From positions 162,672 to 226,671 of the forward strand of contig CAZVJY010000003.1 in the NCBI GenBank assembly GCA_964626685.1: a stretch of 64,000 bases of DNA. Reading direction: 5' to 3'. The position numbers and the translations under genes are program-made. This DNA comes from RGEC01 sp964626685 (GTDB taxonomy: Bacteria > Bacteroidota > Bacteroidia > NS11-12g > UBA955). Of the stretch, positions 1-8,122 are shown piece by piece; the first letter of the stretch is position 1, and every line of letters begins with the position of its first letter. The notes beneath the pieces were generated by a model, which searched no databases, was not told where the DNA came from, and saw only the letters and a list, made by a program, of their open reading frames with translations.

Positions 1-1002
1 GGCCGCCCCGATCTTGCACAGAAAGTAGTGGAAGACCTAACCCAGGATAAACTGGCCTCTTATCTCTTCGATTCACTGCGCAATAAAATCATGCCGCTGG
101 CTGATGAAATTATCGTATATCCTGCACACGGTGCGGGTTCTGCCTGTGGCAAAAACATGAGCAAGGAAACTTACGACACGCTGGGCAACCAGAAGAGAAA
201 CAATTATGCCCTGCGCGCCGATATGACCCGCGAAGAGTTTATCAAGGAAGTAATCACCGGATTGATGCCGCCTCCCTCATATTTCCCGAAAAACGTGATG
301 ATGAACATTGAGGGGTATGATAATATCGAACAGGTATTGCAGCGTGGAACGCAGGCCCTCTCTCCAGCTGCATTTGAGGCCGCTGCCAATGAAACCGGTG
401 CCCTTATACTGGACACCCGTGCGCCTCAGGCATTTGCCAAATCCTTTATCCCCAACGCCATCAATATTGGTATCGACGGCAGCTTTGCGGTTTGGGTGGG
501 AACCCTCATTCCCGATCTGAAGCAAGAGATTTTGCTGGTAACTGAACCCGGCCGCGAAGAAGAAGTAGTTACACGCCTGGCCCGTGTGGGATATGATTTT
601 GCCATCGGATACCTGGATGGTGGCATGGAAAGCTGGATTGCTGCTGGAAAAGAAACAGACAGCATCAAAAGCATATCGGCCGATGAGCTTGCTGAAATTC
701 AGAAGGCAAATCCGGATACCGCCGTATTGGATGTGCGCAAGAACAGTGAGCATTTGTCTGAGCATATTTTGGGTGCCGTAAATGCGCCACTGGATTATAT
801 CAATGACAGTATGCTGAAAGTGAGCAAGGATAAAACCTGGTATGTGCATTGTGCCGGTGGCTACCGTTCTATGATTTTTACCTCTATCCTGAAGGCCCGT
901 GGTTATGATAATTTAATTGATGTGGCCGGAGGTTTTAAGGCCATCAAGGATTCCGGTAAGTTCAATGTGAGCGATTACGTTTGTCCTTCTACACTGTTGT
1001 AA
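1..1002 (+). CDS. MBL-fold persulfide dioxygenase with two rhodanese domains (5' partial)
   Basis: The frame is open from base 1 (first residues GRPDLAQKVV), so the start and most of the metallo-beta-lactamase domain lie outside the window; the GTG at 28 is only an internal codon. The visible 333 residues hold the end of the MBL domain (YPAHGAGSACGK, the usual C-terminal metal-site region of ETHE1/CstB-type enzymes), a first rhodanese near residues 105-215 and a second near 225-320. The second has a candidate catalytic Cys in YVHCAGGYRS (nt 850-852). The first has TEPGREEE at the same place and no Cys, so it is probably not catalytic. The family oxidises persulfide sulfur to sulfite or makes thiosulfate. 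It heads a + strand sulfur gene run, 21 bases before another rhodanese. Confidence 0.88.
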   Translation, partial: GRPDLAQKVVEDLTQDKLASYLFDSLRNKIMPLADEIIVYPAHGAGSACGKNMSKETYDTLGNQKRNNYALRADMTREEFIKEVITGLMPPPSYFPKNVMMNIEGYDNIEQVLQRGTQALSPAAFEAAANETGALILDTRAPQAFAKSFIPNAINIGIDGSFAVWVGTLIPDLKQEILLVTEPGREEEVVTRLARVGYDFAIGYLDGGMESWIAAGKETDSIKSISADELAEIQKANPDTAVLDVRKNSEHLSEHILGAVNAPLDYINDSMLKVSKDKTWYVHCAGGYRSMIFTSILKARGYDNLIDVAGGFKAIKDSGKFNVSDYVCPSTLL

Positions 1003-1023
1003 AAAATAAAAATTAACCATATC

Positions 1024-1344
1024 ATGTTTGGATCATTTTTCACTGCCAATCCGGCAGACCTGGAAGGTATTGCCTTCAAAAAAACCTTTGAAACGACCGA
1101 AGGGGCCGTTTTACTGGATGTGCGCACACCGTCGGAGTTTGCCGGCGGTTTCATAAACGACGCTGTAAACATCGATATTATGTCGGCTGATTTTCAGCAC
1201 CGCATTGCCGCGCTGGACAAAAACAAAACCTATTTTGTGTATTGCCGCAGCGGAAACAGAAGTGGGCAGGCATGTAAGTTTATGAAGTCTCAGGGTTTCA
1301 AGGCATTTAATCTGGTAGGCGGTATCGGTGCATGGCCTAAATAA
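1024..1344 (+). CDS. single-domain rhodanese sulfurtransferase
   Basis: A 106-residue protein that is one complete rhodanese domain. It has the LLDVRTPSEFAGG strand-loop near residues 30-42 and the active-site loop CRSGNRSG, with the persulfide-carrying Cys at residue 74. No signal peptide is seen, so it is probably cytoplasmic. It lies 21 bases after the MBL-rhodanese gene and 11 bases before the stress protein gene, which fits one operon. Inferred role: carrier of sulfane sulfur between the enzymes of this run. The partner protein cannot be told from sequence. Confidence 0.9.
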   Translation: MFGSFFTANPADLEGIAFKKTFETTEGAVLLDVRTPSEFAGGFINDAVNIDIMSADFQHRIAALDKNKTYFVYCRSGNRSGQACKFMKSQGFKAFNLVGGIGAWPK

Positions 1345-1355
1345 ACAATCATAAA

Positions 1356-2186
1356 ATGAAAATTATAGTTCCTATTGATTTCTCAGATATATCCCGCTAT
1401 GGAACAGATCTGGCGGTAAAAATCGCGCATGAATTGCGTGCAGAAATCCATTTACTGAATGTAATTCCGCTCCCATCTCATGTATTGTTGACCCATGAAG
1501 GCGAAATTCTGGAAGACGGTGATTTTGACACCTCCGGACCAAAAAAGCAGCGTGAGGAAAATAATCTCAAACTGCAGGAATGGAAACGCATGTATGCTCC
1601 CGGTGCTATTACGGCTGTTCGGTTTGGGCACGTAAATGAGCAAGTACTGGAATATGCCAACAAGCAGGCTGCTGGCTTGATTGTAATGGGCACGCACACG
1701 ACTTTCGGTATGCAGGAGTTGTTGAATACCAGCCACGGGGAATACGTGGCAATGCACGCTACTATGCCGCTGCTGACGTTGAAATGCGACCGCTCCGACC
1801 TGCAGGTAAAGTCCATTGTGATGGCCAATAGTTTCAAATCTGATGATATTCCCCATGCACAAATGACACTGGCAATTCAAAAAGCCTTTGATGCAAAACT
1901 ATATCTGCTGCGGGTAAATACACCATCTGATTTTGTAACAGATGCGGATGCAGAAAGGAATATGCGCTCATTTGCAGAGAAAAATAGCCTGACAAATGTG
2001 GAGTTTGCGGTTTATAATGACAGTGATATAGAGGATGGGATCGTTCATTTTGTTGCCAAACATGATATAGATATCATTTCCATTGGCAGCAAGCAGCGTT
2101 CCGGCTTCAATAAACTCATTAATGGCTGTGTATCTGCAGATCTGGTAAATCATGTGATGAAACCCATTTTAACCCATCCCATTTAA
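1356..2186 (+). CDS. universal stress protein, tandem UspA domains
   Basis: This 276-residue protein is two UspA domains in tandem. It opens with the typical MKIIVPIDFS strand. The first domain ends near residue 145 with GTHTTFGMQEL, followed further on by a conserved-looking PLLTLK; the second ends with GSKQRSGFNKL and PILTHPI. These match the ATP-binding G-2X-G-9X-G pattern only loosely, so nucleotide binding is not assured. USPs are common passengers in Bacteroidota sulfur and redox operons. Here it lies 11 bases from both neighbours, inside the sulfur run. Confidence 0.9.
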   Translation: MKIIVPIDFSDISRYGTDLAVKIAHELRAEIHLLNVIPLPSHVLLTHEGEILEDGDFDTSGPKKQREENNLKLQEWKRMYAPGAITAVRFGHVNEQVLEYANKQAAGLIVMGTHTTFGMQELLNTSHGEYVAMHATMPLLTLKCDRSDLQVKSIVMANSFKSDDIPHAQMTLAIQKAFDAKLYLLRVNTPSDFVTDADAERNMRSFAEKNSLTNVEFAVYNDSDIEDGIVHFVAKHDIDIISIGSKQRSGFNKLINGCVSADLVNHVMKPILTHPI

Positions 2187-2197
2187 AAATAAAAACA

Positions 2198-2770
2198 ATG
2201 ATTATAGAATTACTCAAAGAACCCTGGCCCTGGTACGTAAGCGGGCCTCTTATCGGAATTTCTGTGCCTATGCTGCTGATTTTTGGAAATAAAATGCTGG
2301 GTATTTCATCTTCGCTCAGGCATACCTGTGCGGCCGTTGCACCATTCAATATTCAGTTTCTCAAATACAACTGGAAAGCGGAAATGTGGAATTTGTTTTT
2401 TGTGCTGGGAATCTTAATCGGTGGATTTGTGGGGGGTGTTTTGCTTAATAACCATGAGCCCGTTCAGATTTCGCAGGAAACCATCAGCGATATCAAATCC
2501 CTGGGGGTCAATTCTTTTGATGGATTGGTTCCTTCAGATGTGTTTAATTGGGAAACTGTATTTTCACTGAAAGGACTGGTCATTCTGGTATTCGGCGGAT
2601 TTATGATTGGATTTGGTTCACGCTATGCAGGCGGATGTACTTCAGGTCATGCCATCATGGGGCTTTCCAGTCTTCAGTGGCCTTCGCTGGTTGCCGTTAT
2701 ATTCTTCTTTATCGGTGGTTTGCTTATGACACATATTTTAACCCCTGTTATTTATTCCTGGTTTAATTAA
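2198..2770 (+). CDS. YeeE/YedE family transporter, first half
   Basis: A 190-residue membrane protein with about four to five hydrophobic segments and the family signature GFGSRYAGGCTSGHAIMG near residues 138-155, with Cys147 in the CxSGH motif. YeeE/YedE (TsuA-type) proteins import thiosulfate or other sulfur compounds using membrane-embedded cysteines. The next gene supplies the matching second half, so this is the split two-gene form. Its place between rhodanese genes and a thiosulfate dehydrogenase supports thiosulfate or sulfane-sulfur transport. The substrate is inferred. Confidence 0.88.
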   Translation: MIIELLKEPWPWYVSGPLIGISVPMLLIFGNKMLGISSSLRHTCAAVAPFNIQFLKYNWKAEMWNLFFVLGILIGGFVGGVLLNNHEPVQISQETISDIKSLGVNSFDGLVPSDVFNWETVFSLKGLVILVFGGFMIGFGSRYAGGCTSGHAIMGLSSLQWPSLVAVIFFFIGGLLMTHILTPVIYSWFN

Positions 2771-2778
2771 ATTAAAAA

Positions 2779-3189
2779 ATGAAAAACATTAAATTTTTAC
2801 TCGTAGGTATATTGTTTGGTACCGTACTCACCAAAACGGAGGCTGTATCGTGGTTTCGCATACAGGAAATGTTTCGTTTCCAGAGTTTTCATATGTATGG
2901 AATTATCGGTTCTGCAGTGGTTGTAGGTGCAATATCAGTATGGCTGATAAAGCGATTTAAAATAAAATCCATAGAGCGCGAGGAAATCGTCATTCCCAAT
3001 AAGGAATTTAGCAAAGGGCAAATCATCGGAGGAACCATTTTTGGAATGGGATGGGCCTTGGCAGGTGCTTGTCCCGGTCCGCTGTATGCACTGCTGGGGG
3101 CAGGTTATCCTGTAATTTTGGTGGTGATATTTAGTGCGCTGCTGGGTACCTGGACCTATGCGTGGCTGAAACCCAGGTTGCCACATTAA
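2779..3189 (+). CDS. YeeE/YedE family transporter, second half (DUF6691-like)
   Basis: This 136-residue membrane protein has the paired motif GMGWALAGACPGPLYALLG near residues 89-107, with Cys98 in the ACPGP loop. That is the second conserved cysteine motif of full-length YeeE/YedE transporters. It starts 8 bases after the first half. The two proteins together probably form the sulfur-compound channel. The final part runs into a charged tail (WLKPRLPH). Confidence 0.87.
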   Translation: MKNIKFLLVGILFGTVLTKTEAVSWFRIQEMFRFQSFHMYGIIGSAVVVGAISVWLIKRFKIKSIEREEIVIPNKEFSKGQIIGGTIFGMGWALAGACPGPLYALLGAGYPVILVVIFSALLGTWTYAWLKPRLPH

Positions 3190-3223
3190 TGCATCTGTAA
3201 CCGCTAATAAATAGATTTTATTT

Positions 3224-4363
3224 ATGGGCATTGTGTTTATCATTTCGCTGATGTTGGGTGCGGTAGTGTTACTGTCTGCGGCCTCAAAAATGAAAGAGAT
3301 GTCTGAAAAATCAAATAATACCTCGCTTACAGATATCATTGAGACACATTTGCCATTTAAAAAAGTAGCTGTTTCGGTTGTGCTGCTGATACTGGGAACG
3401 CTGGTGCTTGTGTTCAGCAGAATGGAAGGTGATTTTTTGCCTGCCCTTTCATCACAGGATACCGCGTCTTCAGATTCATTAACAGCAATGCAATCCAATA
3501 TAACTGATGATTTGTGGCATGCTCCTGATGAAAGCACCATTCCCGTCGGGGAAGAGGGAGAACTCGTGAGATACGGCAAAGAACTTATAGCCCACACTTC
3601 GAAGTATTTAGGCCCCAAGGGCAGTGTGAGTGCTATTTCCAACGGGATGAACTGCAACAATTGTCATCTGGATGCCGGGACCCGTGCCTGGGGCAATAAT
3701 TATGCTGCTGTATTTTCAACGTATCCAAAATACAGGGAGCGATCCGGCACTACCGAAACAATTTATAAGCGGGTAAATGATTGTTTTGAGCGTAGCCTGA
3801 ATGGCAAACCGCTGGACAGCAACAGCAAGGAAATGAAAGCTATTTATGCCTATATCAAATGGCTGGGCACGGGAACGTCCAAAGGCGAAAAACCCAAAGG
3901 TTCGGGAATTGTGGAGCTTTCGTATCTGGATAGGTCTTCTGATCCTGCCAAAGGCAAAATAGTGTATGACGCCAAATGCCAGAGTTGTCATCAGGCCGAT
4001 GGACAGGGAACCCTGAATTCGGACGCTACGGAATATACCTATCCGCCGCTGTGGGGTAAAAACAGTTATAACCATGGGGCCGGATTGTTCAGACTGTCAC
4101 GGTTTGCGGGCTATGTAAAAGCCAATATGCCGCTGGGCGCTACCCATAACAGCGCCCAGTTAACAGATGAGGAGGCATGGGATGTGGCAGCATACGTAAA
4201 TTCTCAGTCCCGGCCAAGTAAGGATTTGAGTACTGACTGGCCCAAAATAGCGGCAAAACCCGTGGATCATCCCTTTGGTCCATTCTCGGATGGTTTTGAT
4301 GAAAAACAACATAAATACGGTCCTTTTGGCCCAATAAAAGAAAAAAGAAATCAAAATAAATAA
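3224..4363 (+). CDS. tsdA: TsdA-like dihaem cytochrome c, probable thiosulfate dehydrogenase
   Basis: The 379-residue protein starts with two membrane segments (about residues 2-21 and 47-65), so the haem part is membrane-anchored. Two CXXCH haem sites are present: CNNCH at 144-148 and CQSCH at 252-256. Around the first site the order NCHLDAGTR ... YPKYRERSG ... DCFERSLNGK follows TsdA enzymes; Cys187 in DCFERS is the likely counterpart of the unusual Cys axial ligand of haem 1 in TsdA. Met302 (NMPLGA) is a candidate haem 2 ligand. TsdA couples two thiosulfate to tetrathionate or the reverse; direction is not given by sequence. The two-helix N-terminal extension differs from the soluble periplasmic enzymes. 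It follows the transporter pair. Confidence 0.85.
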   Translation: MGIVFIISLMLGAVVLLSAASKMKEMSEKSNNTSLTDIIETHLPFKKVAVSVVLLILGTLVLVFSRMEGDFLPALSSQDTASSDSLTAMQSNITDDLWHAPDESTIPVGEEGELVRYGKELIAHTSKYLGPKGSVSAISNGMNCNNCHLDAGTRAWGNNYAAVFSTYPKYRERSGTTETIYKRVNDCFERSLNGKPLDSNSKEMKAIYAYIKWLGTGTSKGEKPKGSGIVELSYLDRSSDPAKGKIVYDAKCQSCHQADGQGTLNSDATEYTYPPLWGKNSYNHGAGLFRLSRFAGYVKANMPLGATHNSAQLTDEEAWDVAAYVNSQSRPSKDLSTDWPKIAAKPVDHPFGPFSDGFDEKQHKYGPFGPIKEKRNQNK

Positions 4364-4364
4364 G

Positions 4365-4988
4365 ATGACGGACAGAAAATCACACTGGGAAAATGTTTAC
4401 CAGACCAAAAGCCTGCAGGAAGTGAGCTGGTATCAGCCTGTACCGGAAACCTCACTTCAGTTTTTTAGGGATAACCAGATACCCAAAGGCGCTGCCATCA
4501 TTGACATTGGTGGCGGAGACAGCTTTCTGGCGGATCATTTGCTGGATCTGGGATATACGGATATTACCGTTCTTGATATTTCTGAAAATGCACTCAACAG
4601 GGCAAAAGCCAGGCTGGGTGTGCGATCTGAAAAAGTGAAATGGATTGTGGCAGATGTAACAGAATTTAAGCCCGAAAGGAAATACGATGTTTGGCATGAC
4701 AGGGCCGCATTTCACTTTTTAAGGGAAGAGCATGAAATTCATTATTATGTAGATTTATTAAAGAATTTTGTAAGCGCTGGCGGGTTTGTTTTTATCGGAA
4801 CTTTTTCTGAGCAGGGGCCTACAAAGTGTAGTGGGATTGAGATACATCAGTATAATGAAAATGAATTATCTGTTTTGATTGCCGATAAATACCAAAAAAT
4901 AAAATGTATTTATACGGATCATCTTACCCCATTCAATACTATTCAAAGTTTTATTTTTTGTAGTTTTCAATACGCAGCCGCCTCATAA
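4365..4988 (+). CDS. class I SAM-dependent methyltransferase
   Basis: A 207-residue methyltransferase with SAM motif I at IIDIGGGDSFLADHL (near residues 45-59), an acidic strand end at VLDIS, and WIVADVTEF as the motif II region. HWENVYQTK at the N-terminus is typical of small-molecule methyltransferases in bacterial operons. It starts 1 base after the TsdA-like stop codon, so it is almost surely cotranscribed. The substrate is unknown. A thiol or reduced-sulfur acceptor is suggested only by context. Confidence 0.85.
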   Translation: MTDRKSHWENVYQTKSLQEVSWYQPVPETSLQFFRDNQIPKGAAIIDIGGGDSFLADHLLDLGYTDITVLDISENALNRAKARLGVRSEKVKWIVADVTEFKPERKYDVWHDRAAFHFLREEHEIHYYVDLLKNFVSAGGFVFIGTFSEQGPTKCSGIEIHQYNENELSVLIADKYQKIKCIYTDHLTPFNTIQSFIFCSFQYAAAS

Positions 4989-4996
4989 AAAAGAAA

Positions 4997-6406
4997 GTGT
5001 TTAAAAAGTTACGGTTAATATTGCTGGCTGCCTGTGCCAATATATCTTTTGCGCAATTGCTGCCCTATCAGCATTTCACCGAAAGGGCAAGGGACAAATC
5101 CGATACCAGCAGTTTACAGCACTTTTTTCGAAATGGTGAGTTTTACGGGCATGCACGTTATTATTTCATGGCTACCGATAATGATGCAGGTTTGTCGGAT
5201 TATTTTGCCAACGCCTTTGGAATGGGGATTGGCTATGAAACCGGAAAGTTCAAAGGTTTTCAAATCGGTATCAGTGGATTTTTTATATATAATATCTGGT
5301 CCAGTGATTTAACCCGACCCGATCCCCTTACCGGAGTGAAAAACCGATACGAACTGGGACAGTTTGATATGCTGGATGCATCAAACAAACACGATATGGA
5401 CAGGCTGGAAGATTTATATATTAAATATTCCTTTAAAAATTCTCAGATAAAACTCGGAAAGCAGCATATAAAAACGCCCTTTATCAATCCGCAGGACGGA
5501 CGCATGAGGCCCACACTGGTGGAGGGTGTAATGTTTGAATCAGGGATTTTAAAAAATACCCGTCTGGAAGGCGGCTGGTTGTATGGTGTTTCTCCGCGCA
5601 GCACGGTTAAGTGGTTTGGCATTGGAGAATCCATGGGAGTTTTTCCGGCAGGTAATAATACAGACGGTACCAAATCGGGATACCCCGGAAATATTCACAG
5701 TAAAGCGGTTTACTTTGCAGGGGTGACCCATAAAATAAAGGATGGTGTAAAATTGCAGCTTTGGGATTTTTATATAGACAATGTGCTGAACAGCGGTCTC
5801 ATTCAATTAAATACAGAGTCGAAAATCAGCCGTGGTATGAAGTTTACAGGTGCAGCGCAGTGTATTGCCCAAAGCGCTGTAGGGACAGGTGGTAACCCTG
5901 ATTCGTCGAAAACATTTGTATTACCGGGTTCCCGTTCCCTTACCTATGGTTTCAGGCTGGGATTGCAAGCCCGTGGAGAATGGAGTTTTCAGCTAAACTA
6001 TAACCGCATTACCGACAACGGACGCTACCTGATGCCCCGGGAATGGGGAAGGGATCCCTTCTTCACGTTTATGCCGCGCGAACGCAATGAAGGTATGGCC
6101 GATGTGCATGCAGCCACTGCTGTTATTGGAAAGGGTTTCAATAAAGGGTTTAAATCCGAACTTGGAATGGGTTATTTTGCCCTTCCGGACGTAAAAGATG
6201 CTGCAAGAAACAAGTATGGAATGCCTTCCTACTGGCAGGTTAATGCGGATATCCGGTATTTGTTTTCCGGTTTTCTGAAAGGACTTGAAATGCAATTGCT
6301 ATATGTGTATAAAGGCAATGCAAATAAATTGGCAATTGATCAAAAATATACAATTAATAAAACCAATATGTCTTTATATAATCTGGTTGTTAATTATCAT
6401 TTTTAA
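4997..6406 (+). CDS. outer-membrane porin, OprD-like
   Basis: This 469-residue protein begins with GTG at 4997 and a signal peptide (MFKKLRLILLAACANISFAQ, cut after AQ). The rest is rich in alternating amphipathic beta strands and ends in LYNLVVNYHF, with the terminal Phe expected for a beta-barrel. Segments such as LEDLYIKYSF and IKLGKQHIKTPFINPQDGRM resemble OprD/OprB-type porins. It lies 8 bases after the methyltransferase and 9 bases before the SoxB-like gene, so it probably provides outer-membrane entry for substrates of the run. Confidence 0.8.
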   Translation: MFKKLRLILLAACANISFAQLLPYQHFTERARDKSDTSSLQHFFRNGEFYGHARYYFMATDNDAGLSDYFANAFGMGIGYETGKFKGFQIGISGFFIYNIWSSDLTRPDPLTGVKNRYELGQFDMLDASNKHDMDRLEDLYIKYSFKNSQIKLGKQHIKTPFINPQDGRMRPTLVEGVMFESGILKNTRLEGGWLYGVSPRSTVKWFGIGESMGVFPAGNNTDGTKSGYPGNIHSKAVYFAGVTHKIKDGVKLQLWDFYIDNVLNSGLIQLNTESKISRGMKFTGAAQCIAQSAVGTGGNPDSSKTFVLPGSRSLTYGFRLGLQARGEWSFQLNYNRITDNGRYLMPREWGRDPFFTFMPRERNEGMADVHAATAVIGKGFNKGFKSELGMGYFALPDVKDAARNKYGMPSYWQVNADIRYLFSGFLKGLEMQLLYVYKGNANKLAIDQKYTINKTNMSLYNLVVNYHF

Positions 6407-6415
6407 ATTATTTAT

Positions 6416-8122
6416 ATGAATAAAACAATACAGCAAGCTTCATACAGTCGTAGAAATTTTCTAAAAAACACCGGCCTTATGGGCTTGGGAATGGGTGTTT
6501 TACAGAATGATATGTTAGCTGAAAGCCAAAATGATTCATCAATATCGTATAATTACGATAATCATAATACCTTTAAAATTACCATACTGCAAACTACCGA
6601 TGTTCACTGTCAGATTCATCCACACGATGAGCTGTTTTGGGAGAATGGCAAGGCAGTATTTCGGAAAACTGGCGGATATGCAAATCTGGCAAGCTACTTA
6701 GCCGGAAGGCGCAAAAAAAATCCCAATACGTTTCTGGTAGATACCGGTGATATGTTTCAGGGTTCAGAATTGTCGGTAAAAACAACCGGAAAGGCCATGG
6801 TGCCTATTTTAAATGCATTAAACTATGATTTGTATTTGCCCGGCAACTGGGAGGTGATTTATTACAAAAAGAGCATGCAAACCCTTATGGGCTCGCTCAA
6901 TGCCCCAAAGGTTTGTGCCAATATGTACCATGACCTGGGTGAAGGGAAAAAAGGCGAATTGATATTCCATCCTTATAAAATCTGGAACATAGCCGGAATA
7001 AAAATTGGCTTTTTAGGCTATACAGATCCCCTTGTGCCGATCCGCCAAAGTCCCAATTACAGCAAGGGTATTGTCTATACGGCACCGGAAGAAAACCTGG
7101 CGCATTACGTGGACGTGCTCCGCAATGATGAAGGTTGTAAATATGTTATTCTTCTCTCTCATCTGGGGCTTTCACAGCAGATTGCCTTGGCGAATAACGA
7201 AGCTTGCAAAGGGGTGGATATGATATTTGGTGGAGATACCCACGAGCGTGTTCGTGAACCTATCCAATGCAAATATGCTAAGGTAGTAGAGCCTGGTGCA
7301 TTTGGTTCGTTTGTGGGTAGGCTGGAATTAACCATTAAAAATGGGGCAATTGTGGAAGAATCTTATCACTTGGATGAAATCGCGGAGACAGCCTACAAAC
7401 CCGACAAAAGAATGCAGGAAATGGTGTCGGAGCTGGAAAAACCCTTTGCCGCAGATATCAATGCCGTAGTGGGGTACAGTACACTGCCACTATACCGTTA
7501 CTTTGTTATTGAAAACACTATCGACACCATGATACTGAATGCGCTACGGTGGCGGTTGCCGGAAATTGATATTGTTTTATCTAATGGTTTTCGCTTTTGT
7601 CCGCCACGCACTACACCGGACGCCACCGGGAATATTCCGGTTACCAACGGCTTTATTTATGATATGCTCCCTGTGGACAGCACCATCAGAACAGGTAAGG
7701 TTACGGGCATGCAAATAAAAAACTGGCTGGAAAAAGAACTGAATAATGTTTTTGCCAAGGATGCATCCAAGCGTTTTGGAGGATGGGTAATAAAATTTAA
7801 CGGCATGACCGTGACGTTTAAAGCCTATGCAGAGATAGGCAGCCGTGTGTATTCTATAGTGGTTGGGGGTGCCCCGCTCGACTTGGAAAAAATATACAGT
7901 ATTGCGGCGTGTGAGCGCGATGGCGATCCTGCCGACATGTTGTGCAGGATAAAAAATGTGGCTGATGCACAAAATACCCCTTATACCCTGCATACTACCC
8001 TGCGCGATTACCTAAAATCAAATTCGCCGGTAACGCCAGCGCCCTCCGGTAATGCCATTGCACTGGATGCTCCACAGGAATTACTCACTCAGGTTTTTGG
8101 CGTTAAATACGATTTTCGTTAA
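6416..8122 (+). CDS. SoxB-like Tat-exported metallophosphatase/5'-nucleotidase family protein
   Basis: The 568-residue protein starts with a Tat-type signal: SRRNFLK at residues 11-17, then a hydrophobic stretch. The metallophosphatase motifs follow in order: TTDVHCQ (Asp62, His64), DTGDMFQGS (Asp112), GNWE (144-146), LLSHLG (His249) and GGDTHE (272-277). A 5'-nucleotidase C-terminal domain fills residues 340-540. The stretch GYTDPLVPIRQSP lines up with the IGQAFPYTPIANP region of SoxB. SoxB hydrolyses thiosulfonate-bound sulfate from carrier SoxYZ. Two usual residues differ: Trp replaces the His of GNHE, and Asp replaces the first His of GHTH. No soxYZ, soxA or soxX is visible here. It could instead be a nucleotidase; context favours sulfur. 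Confidence 0.75.
   Translation: MNKTIQQASYSRRNFLKNTGLMGLGMGVLQNDMLAESQNDSSISYNYDNHNTFKITILQTTDVHCQIHPHDELFWENGKAVFRKTGGYANLASYLAGRRKKNPNTFLVDTGDMFQGSELSVKTTGKAMVPILNALNYDLYLPGNWEVIYYKKSMQTLMGSLNAPKVCANMYHDLGEGKKGELIFHPYKIWNIAGIKIGFLGYTDPLVPIRQSPNYSKGIVYTAPEENLAHYVDVLRNDEGCKYVILLSHLGLSQQIALANNEACKGVDMIFGGDTHERVREPIQCKYAKVVEPGAFGSFVGRLELTIKNGAIVEESYHLDEIAETAYKPDKRMQEMVSELEKPFAADINAVVGYSTLPLYRYFVIENTIDTMILNALRWRLPEIDIVLSNGFRFCPPRTTPDATGNIPVTNGFIYDMLPVDSTIRTGKVTGMQIKNWLEKELNNVFAKDASKRFGGWVIKFNGMTVTFKAYAEIGSRVYSIVVGGAPLDLEKIYSIAACERDGDPADMLCRIKNVADAQNTPYTLHTTLRDYLKSNSPVTPAPSGNAIALDAPQELLTQVFGVKYDFR

Noticed and set aside
2935..3660. 241-codon open frame on the minus strand
   Set aside because: It runs against the YeeE second half and the TsdA-like gene; its Ser/Pro-rich sequence fits no family.
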